A DNA stretch of 64,000 nt from Siphlonurus alternatus (lineage: Eukaryota; Arthropoda; Insecta; Ephemeroptera; Siphlonuridae), in assembly GCA_949825025.1 (NCBI GenBank), contig OX463778.1, forward strand, positions 35,832,571 to 35,896,570, given 5' to 3'. Shown in pieces: positions 26,271 to 39,937 of the stretch (its first letter is position 1; each line of letters begins with the position of its first letter). A model generated the notes under the pieces. The model saw only the letters and a program-made list of their open reading frames with translations. It did no database searches and was not told the origin of the DNA. Position numbers and translations under genes: made by a program.

Positions 26271-27776
26271 CTCGATGTTCTGTTTACTGGCTAACTATCC
26301 TGCTGATTCTCAACAATACTAAAAATATGATACCAGCCAACCACAACCTGAGCAATTGTTGTAATGCTATTACTTTTAAAAAAAAAAAAATCACTTATCT
26401 ACAACAAGAAATTTTATTATTTATTTGTATATTTTTTAATGTGTATTTTTTATATACTCTAATTAATATTATGATAAAAAAATTTATAGTTAGAAGAAAA
26501 TTTAAATACTCAAGGACTCTTAAATTTTAAAATAAAGAAAATAATTAATGAATTTTCTTCTCATGAAATATTGAAATTTAATAATAAAATTTTCTTTTTA
26601 AACCAATCTATACTAAAATTTACTTATTTTTAAGTTTTGATACCTAATTAATATATTTTTTTTAAATATCATAATATAATAATTTTCAACTATTTAGTGT
26701 AAAGGATAGGTAGGGTAATTAGACTCAACATTTTAGAAACTTTACTTAAACTCTGATACACATAATTAACAATAAATATTTTCACATATTGCAAGAGCAC
26801 AAACAAGTTGCGTAAGTAAAATTGAGGGTACTGATGATCGCAGTGCTCCTGGCGGCAGTGTTCCAAACTGATCCTCTTTGCTCCATCTTCTTGCTCGCTT
26901 CACGACGCTTTTTAATCTTCTTACAAAATGTTGAAATTCTTTTATACAAAATTTTGCTACAGCAAACATGCTGTTATATCAGAACTATCTATAATTAACT
27001 AATAATAAAACCTTCTATAAAGTTTTTAGATTATTAAGGCTTATATTTTTAAAAGTGGTGTCACATTTTTCATTATATATTTTTATAATTTTTAGTCTGA
27101 AAGATTATATTAGCAAAATGAGTGTTATAATTTTTAATTATTTCTATTTATCATATATATTATATTTTGTTAATTGTAATTATTATTTATCGATTTAACA
27201 TTGCCGTTTATGTTTCATTGCAGGTACTTTCATTTCTGTCATAATTTATTAGTTTTTAAAAATGGAAAGATTTTTACTCGATTTTATTTTTTTCTATTTT
27301 ATAATTTGCTCCCTCAAAAACCACGCCCAAATATTTTTATTTTTATAAAGCTTTATTTTAATTCAGTAATATTTTTAAATAATATTAAATAATACACAAA
27401 CACTTTATCGTATAAAATCAACAACAAGCATTTGAATATAATAATGTGATGAATACAGAAATATTTGTGAAGATGTGTTTTCTTTTATATATAATTCATA
27501 TGCTTTATAACTATATATCATCAAATTATATCAAAATAAATTTAACTTTAAAACAAAAGTGAGCAAATGGATAACAATATATTTTAAGTGCCTTGAAACA
27601 AGAAATGTGGATATATTTTTTATTAATTATATTTATTATTATTTCTTTTAAATTTAATATATATCTCCATGTTTTGTTATTATTACATTATTATTACATA
27701 ATTTTCGTTCTGTGTGAAAAAACATTAAAATTAAATTATTCACGAAAAACATCGCGATGCGTACTATATAGTTTTG

Positions 27777-27860
27777 TGACCACGCCCCTTTGGGACCTCT
27801 TGACACGTGGTACTCATGACCACGCCCAGTCTCCACGTGTTACATAATATACACGTGTAC
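27777..27860. promoter_or_regulatory. Cluster of three CACGTG boxes and two CCACGCCC boxes
   Basis: CACGTG occurs at 27,804-27,809, 27,834-27,839 and 27,852-27,857. GACCACGCCC occurs twice nearby, at about 27,778 and 27,819. CACGTG is bound by bHLH factors such as CLOCK/CYC, MITF or MYC types; CCACGCCC suits Sp/KLF proteins. The cluster lies between the 3' end of SK and the start of CHIC. Function is inferred. Confidence 0.4.
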
Positions 27861-29241
27861 TTTGAAAAAACACGCCTCAACACATCCAAAATATGTGAAC
27901 GTGATAAAATACGTATTAAGGCCTCTAATTTTGTCTAATTAAGTGTATAAAATTTTGTAATGTGAATTATAATATCTTTTGAAGCATATTTTTAACAAGT
28001 AGGATTGGTCGTTGTACGGACAATATTACACCTTGGTAGTGTACTATTAAGTAATATACAAGGGGGAAAAAATTAATCCAGGCCGGCATTATCCAGCCCC
28101 TGCAGCACAACTATTTATGCAACCAGTGTTTTAGACAAGATAATAAAGTTGCATATTTTAAAGGGGATTCTTTAACCGTTATTTCTTTTTACCATAAATA
28201 TCCTTCACGTAAAGTCAAATTATATTTAATTTTAATATTGTTTAATTGCCTTTTATTAATTACAGTTTTTTTTTTCAAATTTAAACAATTCGAGGCGTGC
28301 TTCACAGTCTAGTAGCAGAGACTTGAGGTCACACAGTGAGGGGGGTGGGGCTGGGGGAGATGCGATAACAGCTGGCGAGCAGGGTTGCTTCTCACGTCAA
28401 CTTTGAAAACAACACGAAACATCATAGTAGTATGTATAATATAGCAACAGCTGATATGTCGACACAGTCTAGGACACTAGGAGAGAAATTATATTTATTA
28501 CTAGTATTAATAACAACAATGTTGTATGTAATTTACTAATATAGAATATCATAATTATTATAAAATTGTATAAACGTTTCAAAGCGCTGAAATAAAGTGC
28601 TTGACGCTAGCGAATTAATTAAAGACGATTCTACGTGGTGAACAACGTGGATAAAACTTCGAGATCACTCTTTTGGACGAAATATGAAAATTTTCAAATT
28701 TTTTAATGCTAAATATTTCTCAAGATAAATGTTTCATGTCAATTCAGTCTAGTCTAGTTAGTTAGTGTTAGTCTAGTGTAATTATGATCTTAATTATGTA
28801 ATTATGTTCATGATCTGAAATTAAAATTTATAATAACATTATGTTCTTTTCATTAATAACATTAATTAATTATATGAAATACAACAGTTTTGAAAACATG
28901 AGCGATTAAAAAAATAATTAGTAATAATTGAACATGCAAGTGAATGTATCCAAAATTTACAGACCTACTTTATACAAAAGCAATACCCCCCCCCCATTCT
29001 TTTTAATATAAATGAACTTGAACTTTAAAAATATCCTATGTTCTAAAGAACTATAGATGGTTGTATATATAGATAAAAAAAAACGATAGAAAAATTAAAA
29101 AAAATAAAAAGTGATTATTAGTGTCTTTACTGGCTTCAATTGAATTGAACAGGCGATGACATTTTTACTCTTTCCACAAATATAATTTTTTTATAATTGA
29201 CTGTTAATTACTGTAAGCAATTTAATTTTATTGTTTTTTAG

Positions 29242-29389
29242 GTCTGCAGGAGTGCTCGAGGTTCCACCTCGTGTCCTCCGCGGCCTCGTCCGCTCGCAGC
29301 GCCTGCACGGTGTACCCGTACGCCCCGAGGTGCCTGCTGTGACCAGCCGCTACGCCCCCCTGCCCTTTATGTACGCAACAACACAGTAA
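29242..29389 (+). CDS. Candidate terminal exon on the plus strand
   Basis: After a strong acceptor (TTTTATTGTTTTTTAG), a GC-rich block reads one base plus SAGVLEVPPRVLRGLVRSQR, then LHGVPVRPEVPAVTS, then RYAPLPFMYATTQ and TAA, where the DNA becomes AT-rich again. This lies 0.55 kb past the SK stop, on the opposite strand. An open minus-strand frame (ending CRPKKQ) also exists but has a poor acceptor. No family recognised and no upstream partner exon found. Confidence 0.3.
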
Positions 29390-29934
29390 TAATATATAAG
29401 TACTCTTATTTACACATTATAAGGATAATAAATATATCCTTACAATTATTTTCATTTTATTTTTTTTCCTTTTGGTCAGTTTAATATAATATAAATTATT
29501 CTCCACTATTTTCTTTTATATAATTCAAATATGTTTTTATATACTATTTTATTTTAAAAATTTAATGAAGTTAATTTTTTATATTTATATTATATGTATA
29601 ATATTAATAAAACATTTTTAAATAATATCACTGTACATGTCTTTCTCATCATATCGACACAACATACTATATATATATAATACATTTTTTTTACATAATT
29701 ATATGAAGCGAATTAAAACCACAATATATATTTTTTTTATAACAATGGTGTAGGGGGATAAAGTTAATAGTTGTAATTAATTTTATTTATTTATATAACA
29801 ATAGTTCGAGGCACAGCCACTACTGATAGATTTATAACAAGTTACGGGGGGTTGTCACTTAAAAACTTTATGTTCACTAGCCCCGTCTGGGCCGCTCACA
29901 GCGCACTTTCTGTTGTGGCGGCTCTGGACGGTAC

Positions 29935-30459
29935 TCAGCTGGAGTTTGAGTTTCCCACTGCTGACGACGCTGATACGTTGCTGTTGTTTGGTGTCTGCGT
30001 GGTCACGCTCGAGCTCGAGTTCGCTCCCACTGGGGAGGATGGCGAGGAGGAAGGCGGGGGCGGCAAGGTGTGCGCTCGCTCGAATATTGCGGTCCGTGTG
30101 GGCGCGAGACACGGTGTGCCTCCTCCAGCCCCAGCCCACGTGGCAGGTACGCTACGAGAGTGAGACAGAACACTGGGGGTTACCACAGATGCGGGGGCAG
30201 GGGCGGCGGGGGGCGGTGGCGGAACGACTGGGGGCGGTACAGTCGCTGACAATGACGCTGCAGATTCAGGATGAAGGAAATTTCGTCGCTGATCCATTCT
30301 TTCAGCATGTTGTCTAAAACATCTCGTCAATACATCCGGTAATGAGTCTAATTGTTCTTGGATGGCACTTAATTTTTCTTCAAGGGCTGATAATCTCTCT
30401 TCTAAGACATCTTGACGTGTATTTAAATCTGATACAATCTCATACACTGTATTTTGAGT
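29935..30459 (-). CDS. SK: SK channel last coding exon: coiled coil and low-complexity C-terminus
   Basis: A 525-bp terminal exon, 174 codons plus TGA. It starts TQNTVYEIVSDLNTRQ, then a heptad-like coiled coil (LEERLSALEEKLSAIQEQL) that in this family aids tetramer assembly, then CFRQHAERMDQRRNFLHPE as in arthropod SK proteins. The remaining roughly 110 residues are low in complexity: a Pro/Ala block (PPPVVPPPPPAAPAPA), a Gly-rich piece and Ser/Asn-rich repeats ending VGNSNSS. The acceptor is TCTGATTTCAG. The tail is GC-rich and is also open in other frames on both strands, which I regard as shadows. The exact C-terminus is less certain than the rest because the tail is poorly conserved in the family. 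Confidence 0.92.
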   Translation of the reverse strand, partial: TQNTVYEIVSDLNTRQDVLEERLSALEEKLSAIQEQLDSLPDVLTRCFRQHAERMDQRRNFLHPESAASLSATVPPPVVPPPPPAAPAPASVVTPSVLSHSRSVPATWAGAGGGTPCLAPTRTAIFERAHTLPPPPSSSPSSPVGANSSSSVTTQTPNNSNVSASSAVGNSNSS

Positions 30460-30689
30460 CTGAAATCAGAGAAAAAAATCGTTTGAAATGTATTAAATGA
30501 TTATCTACATAAAATACAGTACAATCTTAATTTTAATAGTTCCAAAATCTAAATTGCAATTTTTTCATTGCCAAGAAAATTTGCAATTATCTTATAACTT
30601 GTCAGAAATTAATTATTTATCGAAAATAAAAGAAAGATTGTTTGGAACTATTAGAATCTTTAGCTTTAGCTAGGTGTATTTAAATTTAC

Positions 30690-30759
30690 CTTTGCCATGT
30701 CTGTTATTGTATTGGCGTTGTCCATCAACTTTCGTTGATCCATCTTCACTTTTCTCAAG
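30690..30759 (-). CDS. SK: SK channel exon: post-calmodulin helix
   Basis: A 70-bp exon: one base completes the Ala codon, then 23 codons reading LRKVKMDQRKLMDNANTIT and DMAK. It encodes the conserved helix between the calmodulin-binding domain and the C-terminal coiled coil. Acceptor CAATATTTTTCAG; donor AAG|GTAAAT. The ends were fixed by phase with both neighbours and by the family sequence. Confidence 0.94.
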
Positions 30760-31599
30760 CTGAAAAATATTGAAACGTTATAGCATTACGAACAGTGTGT
30801 AAAAAATAGCATTTTCTCTTTTAAAATTCCCTTAATTTGTAAATGTGAACTAGCAAAATTACTTATCAATATATAGAATGCCATTAAAAATTAGTCTTTA
30901 AATCATAGTTTTAAACTCTCTCTGTTGATTTCTATCAATATGATTTTTTTAGTATAATAAGTGCCTGCATAATGTACCAAATATACTGTATAGTATAATA
31001 TAGTGTGTTTCATGAGTGTTATTACTGTTATATTAAATTAGAAACAGAAATATTTAAAAATAAATTAATGTTGTAAAAATAATTTCTATGCCTTTTTGCA
31101 GGCATTCAAGTTCCCACATAGAAAAGAGCACAATAAAAAAATTATTATTCTTTGAAAACATGCGTGATTTTTACTTCATGTATTCGTGTAAATGTTTGAC
31201 AACGAGCTTTTCGTATGAGAATTGGCAAGTCTGTTTGATGTTTTACTTATTTAGAAGGAACTAGATCGAGGGCTTATTAGTTATTATGTTGAAGCTAGTG
31301 ATATCAAAATGCTTGCTAATTAAGAAGAGTAGCGGCTTGCACTTGCGTGTAATTCAATAAATTAAAAATTTATCTATTCCTTGAGAATATTAAAGGAGTT
31401 AATACCAGACTGATGTCCAAGGCTTTTGGTGAATCTTCAGCCAAAGTTAAATTAAATGACAGATTTTCTGACGAAATCGAATTGGTGAGTATACCACCTG
31501 CAGTTTTTCAAAATAGATATCTATCGTTAAATTTGGATGTTTACTATTGTTTTTGGGATTCTATTATACATAATTGTTTATTAAACTTCTGTGGCTTAC

Positions 31600-31727
31600 G
31601 CATATATGGCGAGCAGGAACTTGCGCTGATGCGCACGTACACGACCAGCGTTGACGCGCTTCACGAGTTTCGTGTGCTTGTAGATGAGCCACGTCTCTCG
31701 CAATACGTTCGCAGCCGCGTTCTTCAG
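31600..31727 (-). CDS. SK: SK channel exon: calmodulin-binding domain
   Basis: A 128-bp exon, phase 0 start and phase 2 end, reading [20 protein letters not shown] then [18 protein letters not shown]. It is the main calmodulin-binding helix pair that couples calcium to pore opening. Acceptor TTATTGTTTGCAG; donor ATGC|GTAAGC. The first residue is Leu where vertebrate SK channels have Val after TKR. The split codon GC+C at the next junction gives Ala (AIYALRK). Confidence 0.95.
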
Positions 31728-33571
31728 CTGCAAACAATAACACGTGTCATTACAGTATTAACAATTTCTTACATGATTCACACAAGTCACATAATTCTTT
31801 AACCATTATTGGTTTAAATGTGACCATAGAATGATGAATCTTGTATAATATATATTTTACGCACATTATTATCAATATACAAAAATGTAGCTAAAGCTGC
31901 AAACTCGACATTTTTATTGATTTACTATAGAATAAAAAGTGAAAGCTTAGAAATGCAAATTATGTCATATATTATGTCTTTTATTTAATTTAAAACATGT
32001 ACTATAAAAATGAAAATATAATTACAATATAAGAGTAAATGTATATTACATGGAATATGATATTATATTACAACGCTGCTCATATATATATAGTCAGTAG
32101 AGAATTATGTTACTAGCAAATGTTGCTAATAACAAGTATATAATGTGACATACTTTTTTTCTCTTTATCTCTCCCTTTTTGTTAAAGCTTTTTTTTTTTT
32201 AATGACTGTATTTTTATTTATTTAAAAGTTCAGTACAAAAACTATTTTAAAATAAAAAACCTCATTGGTTCATTGCTGCATGTGTTATACAGTATATACT
32301 CTGCACGAATATATATTGCGGTATCCGTAGCAACAGTAGTTTTATTACATATTAAATTTCCCCTGATTACGAGCTTATTAGAACAAAAAACATGAGGAGG
32401 GGTGGAGAGATGAAGGGAGTCATTATTTTCGAACCACGCAAACCGTCTATCCATTCAGGCGAACAGCTTAATTAAATGCTAGCATATGCGACACTAGCTA
32501 TACATGCAAACCTATTAACTGACAAACAATCAACATTAAAATATATTGTGTTTACTTATTGTAAATACGCAAAGGGGAGAATTTTTATTAGATTTTTAAC
32601 TTTATATTTCAACGAGTTAAAAAAAATAAATACATTTAACTATTCCAAATTATTTAGAGAGTACATGAAAGTTGTAATTACAAATAAGTGTTTTAAATTA
32701 AATATAATTTATTGTAACTACTTTAATGATTATTTTAATTGAACCAATAGATTACATAAAAGAATATATATGAATATTTCATGCGTATATTAAGAGATAA
32801 TGAGATTCACGTATTGAAATTTAAGGTTGGACAAAGGTCATATATATGTGTCACTGCATTGATAATTAACTGAGAAAGTAACGCATCATGTGTCGATTCT
32901 GCCACTCAGCGTTAATAATTTGGTGTCCCTTACTGTTCTGTAGCCAGTCGTGCTTCACTCTCTACCTCAAGGATCGCGGAATAATTTACTGCATCGATAA
33001 GCCAGTATACCTCTTCACTCTCACCCTTCCATTTTGTGTCCCTTGTCGCGCATAAAACTTGCAAATCTTAAAAAAACTTCTTCATTTCATCTCCTCAGGT
33101 TTGGAATAATTCAAGATTTCTATTACGATAAAAAACTTAACAAAAAAATTTTTTTTTTAGCAAACCTTGAATTTATTAACTTTTACCAAAAATAATTAAG
33201 TTTTGATCTTAAAAGAGATAATATTTACTATACACCCTAATAAATTACTAAATTATAAAAAATAATGTCTTTCTCCTGAATTTCAGATACTTGTTGGATA
33301 AAAAATATATAAAATTGAGTTGCTTATTGCTATCTCATTTTTTTAAGTGAAGCTTCAAGAAAATCTAAACCTGTGGTTTACCTATTTCATATTCCGTAAG
33401 TATTTTTACCAAAAGAGAGGAGGAGGGGAGTGGAGGATTACTTTTTAAAATTTATACCTTCAGAAAATCATCAAAAATAAATTTCTCTAATTCCACAATT
33501 AAAAAAAAAAAGTACATCTGACAAACACTTAATTTTTATGGACCTTATTATATATAAGGTTGTTTTCTTAC

Positions 33572-33682
33572 CCGCTTGGTGAGCTGAGTGTCCATCATAA
33601 AATTATGGACGTGTTTCTCTGCACGCGTGAGCTCCAGCTTGCGCGACACCACGGCCACCAGCAGCGCCGTACAGCCAGCACC
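33572..33682 (-). CDS. SK: SK channel exon: S6 and start of calmodulin-binding domain
   Basis: A 111-bp exon, phase 0 at both ends, 37 codons: the S6 core [15 protein letters not shown] and the first part of the calmodulin-binding domain, [19 protein letters not shown], ending TKR. Acceptor CTTGTGGCAG|GGT; donor CGG|GTAAGA. In SK channels this segment carries the inner gate and the helix that holds the calmodulin C-lobe without calcium. All hallmark residues of the AEKHVHNFM motif are present. It follows directly from the ATG that ends both pore exons. Confidence 0.95.
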
Positions 33683-34691
33683 CTGCCACAAGCGTACCAC
33701 ACGGTGGGGACAAAGTCTTACTGCAAGCCCGCCAGAGTCTCGTACAAACCATGCTATCTGGCTAATTTCTTTGCAGGTTATAACTTTACGTTGATGCGAG
33801 CAAGCTACAGGGACTGTCGCATTTAATGTGATTGTCCTCGTGAATGTTCGGGACTTTGTTCTAGGAGGGTCATTAGAAAGCGACTAACAATGACTGAAGG
33901 TATTACAATCACGAAGAAAATCACATTACATGTGTACATGTCTAGTGCACACTTAACTCTGAAAAATAAAAAAGTATAATGACATCATAGACTGAAAAAT
34001 AGTTAGTAACTTTACTTCTTTACTTTTTTGTTTTGTAAAAGTTACTTATGTATGTTATATATTATTTTTAGATATTTAATACTGTACATTCACAAAGTTT
34101 TTAAAGACCACATTTAGAGCTTGAAATTTATACAAATGTATAATGTATACAAAAATCAAGTTGGAAATCGATTTTTTAAATTTTGAGTCCTTAATGTGGG
34201 CTTACAGTTTTGTGAATGGCCGTACGTAATATTATTATACATTAATAATTATAAATATATAAAAAATAAGTAAAGTTACGGTGATAATTTTATAGTGATG
34301 AATACACATAATAAATACTGAAATGTAAAACTTAGTGGATTAAAGCCAATCAAATTCCTTATTATATATTTTAATTTAGGAAGTTTTTTATTTTCAATTA
34401 ATATACTATAGGTTTAGAATTTCAATTTAATATTATATGATCAAGTTTGGTAGAATAAAACAAGTAATATTTATAAGGCTTGGACTTTAATCCGCTACCG
34501 TGATGAAATTTTGCAGTTTTAGTGATGCTGCACAAACAAATGCTATACGTGGTTATACACATAGCAAGTTTAGGTTTACACACTTTGGTAACGAGATAAG
34601 CATGAAAGTCACGTGGCTACTATAAGAATACGTGACTCAATTCAGATGATCAGAAATCTCGTGACCATTTCCATTGATACCAACATAACAA

Positions 34692-34764
34692 TATCGATGG
34701 CGTTTGATAGTGTCAATTCGTGTCTAATAAAATTTTCAATTCTGTAATATCAAACGCTATCGAT
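34692..34764. repeat. Short inverted repeat in SK intron
   Basis: Arms ATATCGATGGCGTTTGATA and TATCAAACGCTATCGAT about 40 bp apart. It may be a MITE remnant. Confidence 0.5.
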
Positions 34765-37062
34765 CTGTTTCTGTTTTACGCAAGCACTCTGAAATACTTT
34801 GTAATAGCAATTCAATAAAAAAAGTTTTGCATTAGAAAAAAAAAATATATGATATATGCATGTGCATGATCAAACCAGAAAATATTCATTTTAATTAAAA
34901 ATGCCATTTCCTTTCTCTGTATCAAAACGAATGTCATGCAATGCAAAAGTTGCATACATGCATGATTGATGAGAAATGTTTTTTTTTGTTTTTTGTTTTT
35001 GTAATTTTTCAATTAAAACTATGAAAGGGAAAACAAATTATTTGATAGTTGTTGTGAATTAAAGTTGACAGAAATTGTGAACTATGAAAAACACAAAAGC
35101 CAATACAAATGTTTAAAAAGCAGGAATAAAATGTTTGTGTTTCAATGTTGTGTGACAGCAAATAAAACTTTAACCCACAGTTCTTGAAGTTTGGAAAGAA
35201 AAATGAATGAATAACAATCAACTTTAAAATTTAGATGCTAAAAAAGACAATATTCTAGCAAAACTGTGTATTACAACATAAATATATTATGAATTTAATT
35301 AAATATTAAATATAATATCAAATTTAATACACACCGAACAACTTTAATATTTACAAGCCCCCGTGGAATATGCATAATAAATTTAAGTGGGGATGATATT
35401 ATAAGAAAACTGTGTAAAAGACGGAATTTCATACCGACGTTTTCCCTAAATATGCCAATTCTATTTATTTATTTAGATCATTCTATAACCACGTTGAAAA
35501 AAAATGAACTTTATTGGATTTTTTTTTTATCATCAATAATATCTGTGTAGGGGGTGATTAGAGCCCCCCCCCTCCGTGTTTTATGGTGTAATCTGCAGCA
35601 AATAACGACCCCCAAACGTGCACGAGGGGAAAAACAATTCCCCGAGATACAGTGATGATCTGCTGAATTTTCATCAAAATTTCTGAATTATTTAATTTAA
35701 ATTGAATTTTTCTGCATTGATAGCCAGATATTAAAGATTAAAGATTCCACCACGTTTGCATCAGGTCTTTCGACGTGAAGAATTTAGGGCACTTTCTCTG
35801 TGACGTCTTTTCTGTGACGACTGACAAAGAAGCAGCGAAATTCTACTCAAATTCTCAGCAACAGAATTTACCGCAAAATAAAGTTTGTTAAAAAAATTGA
35901 CGTATGTAGAACATTAGATTAACACTTTGTTTAGATGTAGTTCTTTTATTCTTTAAAAAAGTTAATAAATATTCCTGAAATAAAGAAATTAAATTTTATA
36001 CTTATAAAAGAACTAGAAAATTATGAAAATAAAAATTAATTTCTTACTTTTTTACTCATGGTAACAAAAATATACGTCTGTTTTATATATTCTACTTCAT
36101 GTTTGATATAAATTCAATTTCCTCTTACTTTGCTTCATAGCGTTCTTTCATTTTACAAAAGAAAAAAAGATGTGCATTTGATGAATCGTTATAATCAATA
36201 TAATTGACTCTATTGCTACTGTCTTGTGCAATCTCAGACATAACGACCTTCATTTTTTTTTTTTTTTTTTTTTTTTGCATCTAGCACAACTTTTATCATG
36301 ACATTCTCTAATGACATTCTTGCTTAATAAATTGCTAACTCATTTATGTATGTTATGAACCATTTGGCGCGAAATTTTTCATCAACTGCATTACAAGATA
36401 AAAGTTTTTGTATCATAGTATTGTGGTAGCTATACCACCAGCTGCAATGACGCACGGGAATATCTATCATGATGATGGGACGGGCGGGCAGACATCCGAG
36501 TATTGATTGGCATGTAGGTACGCAGCTCGAGCGATGCCGCACCACACGTCTACTGCGGCACGTGGACTCCAAAAACGGAAACTGTGACGAAATTGAAAGA
36601 AATATAAATGTTTGTGCTTTTAAGTAAGAATTTATCTTGAATTTTCTATGTAAAATAAAATATTAGTATAGTTGCTAAGTCTTAATTGACTATTAAAAAT
36701 GTTTACTATTGCTGCATATCACTTTTTTTCTTGGTTATAAGTAAGTATTTTCAAACAAATATTATTAGCATGCATTAATAATTTTATAACTATTTATTTC
36801 AAGAGTAAAACAAAATCTTAATTAAAATATAAATTTTAAAAGATTTTTTTGACATAGGAAATTAAAACTTAAAATTATCTATAAATGTATTACTTTATAA
36901 TTATACATAGTATACTATGTTTACATTTGTACAAGAACTATAATATTAACGTCGGAATTAAACCTCGCACTGTATTTTTTAAGTAGGTGGGTGTAATATC
37001 AAGTGGTTCTAGACTAAATATAGTGTTTAATATGTCACTTATTTAATTGTAAATCCGTTTAG

Positions 37063-37233
37063 CGTCGCTCGGACGTAAGAAGTGGAATAATTGGCACCGG
37101 AGTGCTTGCTAGAGACGACGTGGCGGCCTCTCGGGACTCTAATGGCGTTCTCGTGTACGGGAGACTCAAGAGCTTCTCGCCTGACAAATCGCAATCCTTC
37201 GCGTCCCGGCCAGACCTAACGACCACCAGATAA
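37063..37233 (+). CDS. Candidate terminal exon, antisense inside an SK intron
   Basis: Acceptor-like CCGTTTAG, then 56 open codons containing SGIIGTGVLARDDVAASRDS and NGVLVYGRLKSFSPDKSQSF, ending TTTR and TAA. The block is GC-rich in AT-rich surroundings. An open minus-strand frame (from GTC TGG after TTAG) covers the same block. No family recognised. Confidence 0.2.
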   Translation, partial: RRSDVRSGIIGTGVLARDDVAASRDSNGVLVYGRLKSFSPDKSQSFASRPDLTTTR

Positions 37234-39493
37234 ACTCCACAGCCGCGCTATAATATACAGTCCACCAAACGTTACATTTCTATTGGAAGGATCTGAATGA
37301 TTTTAGTTTTAGCAGGTTTAAAGAATGTTGCAAAACAAGAAATCAAAGTAAGAGATTATATATTTTATGAAACATGATTAGAGAAACTTTATTTTTGTTC
37401 AACAGAAAAAAAAATATAATAAAGACTAATGAGGCTATACAGAAGCAAAGAACGTTTTTTCATTTTTTTTAAATTTAATAATGAACAACAGTGATATATA
37501 AGTACTGCTAATATATTTTAAGCTAAAAACTTAAACCACTACTTTACATGGTTTACTTAAAGCAAAAATGGTACGGTTAAATCGGCAATGCTATTTTAAC
37601 GAATAAAAAAAAAATCACATTTAGTGAAGTTTATCTTGCATTTATAATTTTGTGCTGAAGCTTGGTCATTGAATTGGTGCTTTGTTTTGTACTATCGATG
37701 GTCAGCAATTAATTTAATGAACATGAATGAACTTTGAAAGTAGAATATATGAACAAAGTAAAAGTTCGAATGCTCAGAGGAAAAACATTCCAACACGAGT
37801 CTTATATATTAATGGCCAGCGATATTATGCGATATATAGTCTGACTTGTAGCTCAAACGGCAATTTCTCTAGCAATATTAACAGTTTACATGGAACAAGT
37901 ACAAATAACCAATTACAATACAGCTAACTAAATGTGTAAATCAATTATCATGTAGTGGAAAAAATATTTTTGTAACGGAAATGGCATTTTAAAACAAGTT
38001 ATGATAACAACACAAATTAATGATAACGACACACACACACACAAAATGTTTTTTTAAATGAGATGATATTAAAAAAATAAAAAGAAAGAAATACATGCAA
38101 ATATTGCAAAACATTAAAGCATATAACATACCTTAAAAATGTCACAAAAATATAATTGAAGTAGTATAAATATGCAGTAAATAAATATGCACATTTTTAA
38201 TACATTTTTAAACTTAAATATACAGTGGATCTACAAGAGAGCGTCACAAAAAGACAATACTGCATGCCAAAATGTTGAAATGTTCATAGAAAATGTGAAA
38301 TACATGTAAAATAATACTTATATATAACACCTCATGTAAATCCACATTTATTCTACAAATTAAATAATTCAGGAGCAGCGCGGTACACAGGAAGAGGATG
38401 GATGTATATATTATTTTCTTTTCCCACAAGGTTGCAAATCCATTGTACACACATCAGGTATGAAGTTTTTTTTTTTTTAATTTTTTGCTGCTGATCAGAA
38501 GCAATGAACGCTGAAAGCTCTTTCACATCACAGGATATGAATGATAATAAAAATGAGTTTTTTTTCTCTCTCTTTCTTTCTGTAGATGCATTAACCACGT
38601 TCTCAGTGGAGAGAGAATATTAAATGATGAATGCAAGTTGAAACCAGTAGAGCGCAGTGGAGGGCCCTCGACACCGTTCCAGACTACATTGGTGCTGGAT
38701 ACAATAGTATTATAATTGAAAATAAATCAGAAATGTTATTTAACCCATGAAGAACGCGTATTTCTTTGTAACTGCATGAATTAAGCACATAATGATATTT
38801 ATATATTTAAAAAAAAAATACGGTACAATTTTAATTTCAAAGTTAATCTGAATAATTATTTAATCTGGCTTAGAAAGATTGTATTTTTATACAATAATAT
38901 GATAAAATTTTATTTGGTTGGTGCATAGTAAAAAAAAAAAAAAAAAAAATGTGAAAATCTAGTTCTAGCTTGCTTTTAAAAATATATATTTTAGTATATA
39001 GTTAAAACGTAAAATAAACATAATGGGTCATGTAATTCACGAAGGAGTTATCCAGAAAAACAAGCAAAATTGTCACTAATTATACATTTAGTGTCATTGA
39101 GTTATCTAGGCTGACGCTAACCGTGGTTTGTGAGAAACCTGGATATTTTATTCGTGAATTCCGACTATTTTTTTTATTTAACATTTTATTCCATCCGTGA
39201 TTTACGGAAATAGTAAAATTTTTATTTTAATTTAAGTCATGAAATAAGTTATCATGATATAAAAAAAAGCAATTAAAGCAGCAGCAGCAGCTATAGGATG
39301 CAACATGCTGTATAATAATTATATATTTATAATTATATAAAATGTAATAATATTTAAAAAAAAATAATTGTGTATCAAAATAAAAATAAATTAAATTTTA
39401 TAATTGGATGCTATAAGAAATGAACGTTAAAGCAGCAAATTTCTTTCTCTCTCTCTTTTTAAACTGTTTTTTTGATCATTGATTATCACTTAC

Positions 39494-39629
39494 CATAATC
39501 CCAGTTGTTACAGCTATACCCCTCCCGCAGTAAGTATTGGGAACTATGTCCCCATAGCCCACGCTGAGGAATGTTATGGCAATAAGCCACATAGCGTTTA
39601 GGAGATTCGCGTGCTCTTCATCGTGAAAC
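39494..39629 (-). CDS. SK: SK channel alternative pore exon A (canonical filter)
   Basis: A 136-bp exon with acceptor TTTTTCCTCGCAG|G and donor ATG|GTAAGT. It encodes [21 protein letters not shown], the filter [13 protein letters not shown] and the S6 start GIAVTTGIM, and continues in phase 0 into [12 protein letters not shown] of the next exon. This is the version closest to the usual SK pore, where Ser precedes the hydrophobic-GYG filter. It lies 308 bp downstream, in transcript order, of exon B, with the same length and phase. Either A or B supplies the pore; a transcript with neither or both would be out of frame. Confidence 0.94.
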
Positions 39630-39937
39630 CTGCGAGGAAAAACACAGACACGAGGGATGAGGTTTTGGGGTGGGATTATCACCAACTTTAACCTTATCGG
39701 GCTGTGGGGGTTGTCTGGCTTACAGGATAGGAATAGGAGCCATCAAACATTTAGGACCGCGCCACCCTCACTAAAAAATATTACCATATCACAAAACACA
39801 CACATTGAGAGATCTAAAGAGAGGTTATTAAAAGGAGTTAAAAAAATATGTATATAAATAAGTTGTAATATTTTTTTGTTTAATTTCTTTTTTTAATATT
39901 TTGTTGTTTGTTGTTGTTTTGGCGATATCGAACTTAC

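Larger units (their letters stand above)
22736..29934. other. SK-CHIC intergenic region
   Basis: Holds two (TA)n tracts, element L copy 2, foldback element B copy 2, the GC-richer island at 26.1 kb, the CACGTG cluster at 27.8 kb and the exon-like island at 29.24 kb. A short C-rich and G-rich patch lies at 28,310-28,390. The rest is AT-rich without recognisable genes. Confidence 0.6.
30460..33571 (-). other. SK introns between C-terminal exons
   Basis: Three introns (30,460-30,689; 30,760-31,599; 31,728-33,571) interrupted by the coding exons already listed. AT-rich, with no repeat family or further exon recognised. Confidence 0.8.
33683..39493 (-). other. SK intron between pore exon A and S6 exon
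   Basis: A 5.8-kb intron. It holds the short inverted repeat at 34.69 kb, a CACGTG at 34,610-34,615, a 25-bp poly-T run near 36,250, and two GC-rich islands (36,440-36,590 and 37,060-37,260). No SK exon seen. Confidence 0.75.

Noticed and set aside
29852..30317. Plus-strand and alternate minus-strand open frames over the last SK exon (up to 134 residues)
   Set aside because: They are shadows of the GC-rich, low-complexity SK C-terminus. Only the minus-strand frame continues the SK coiled coil in phase.
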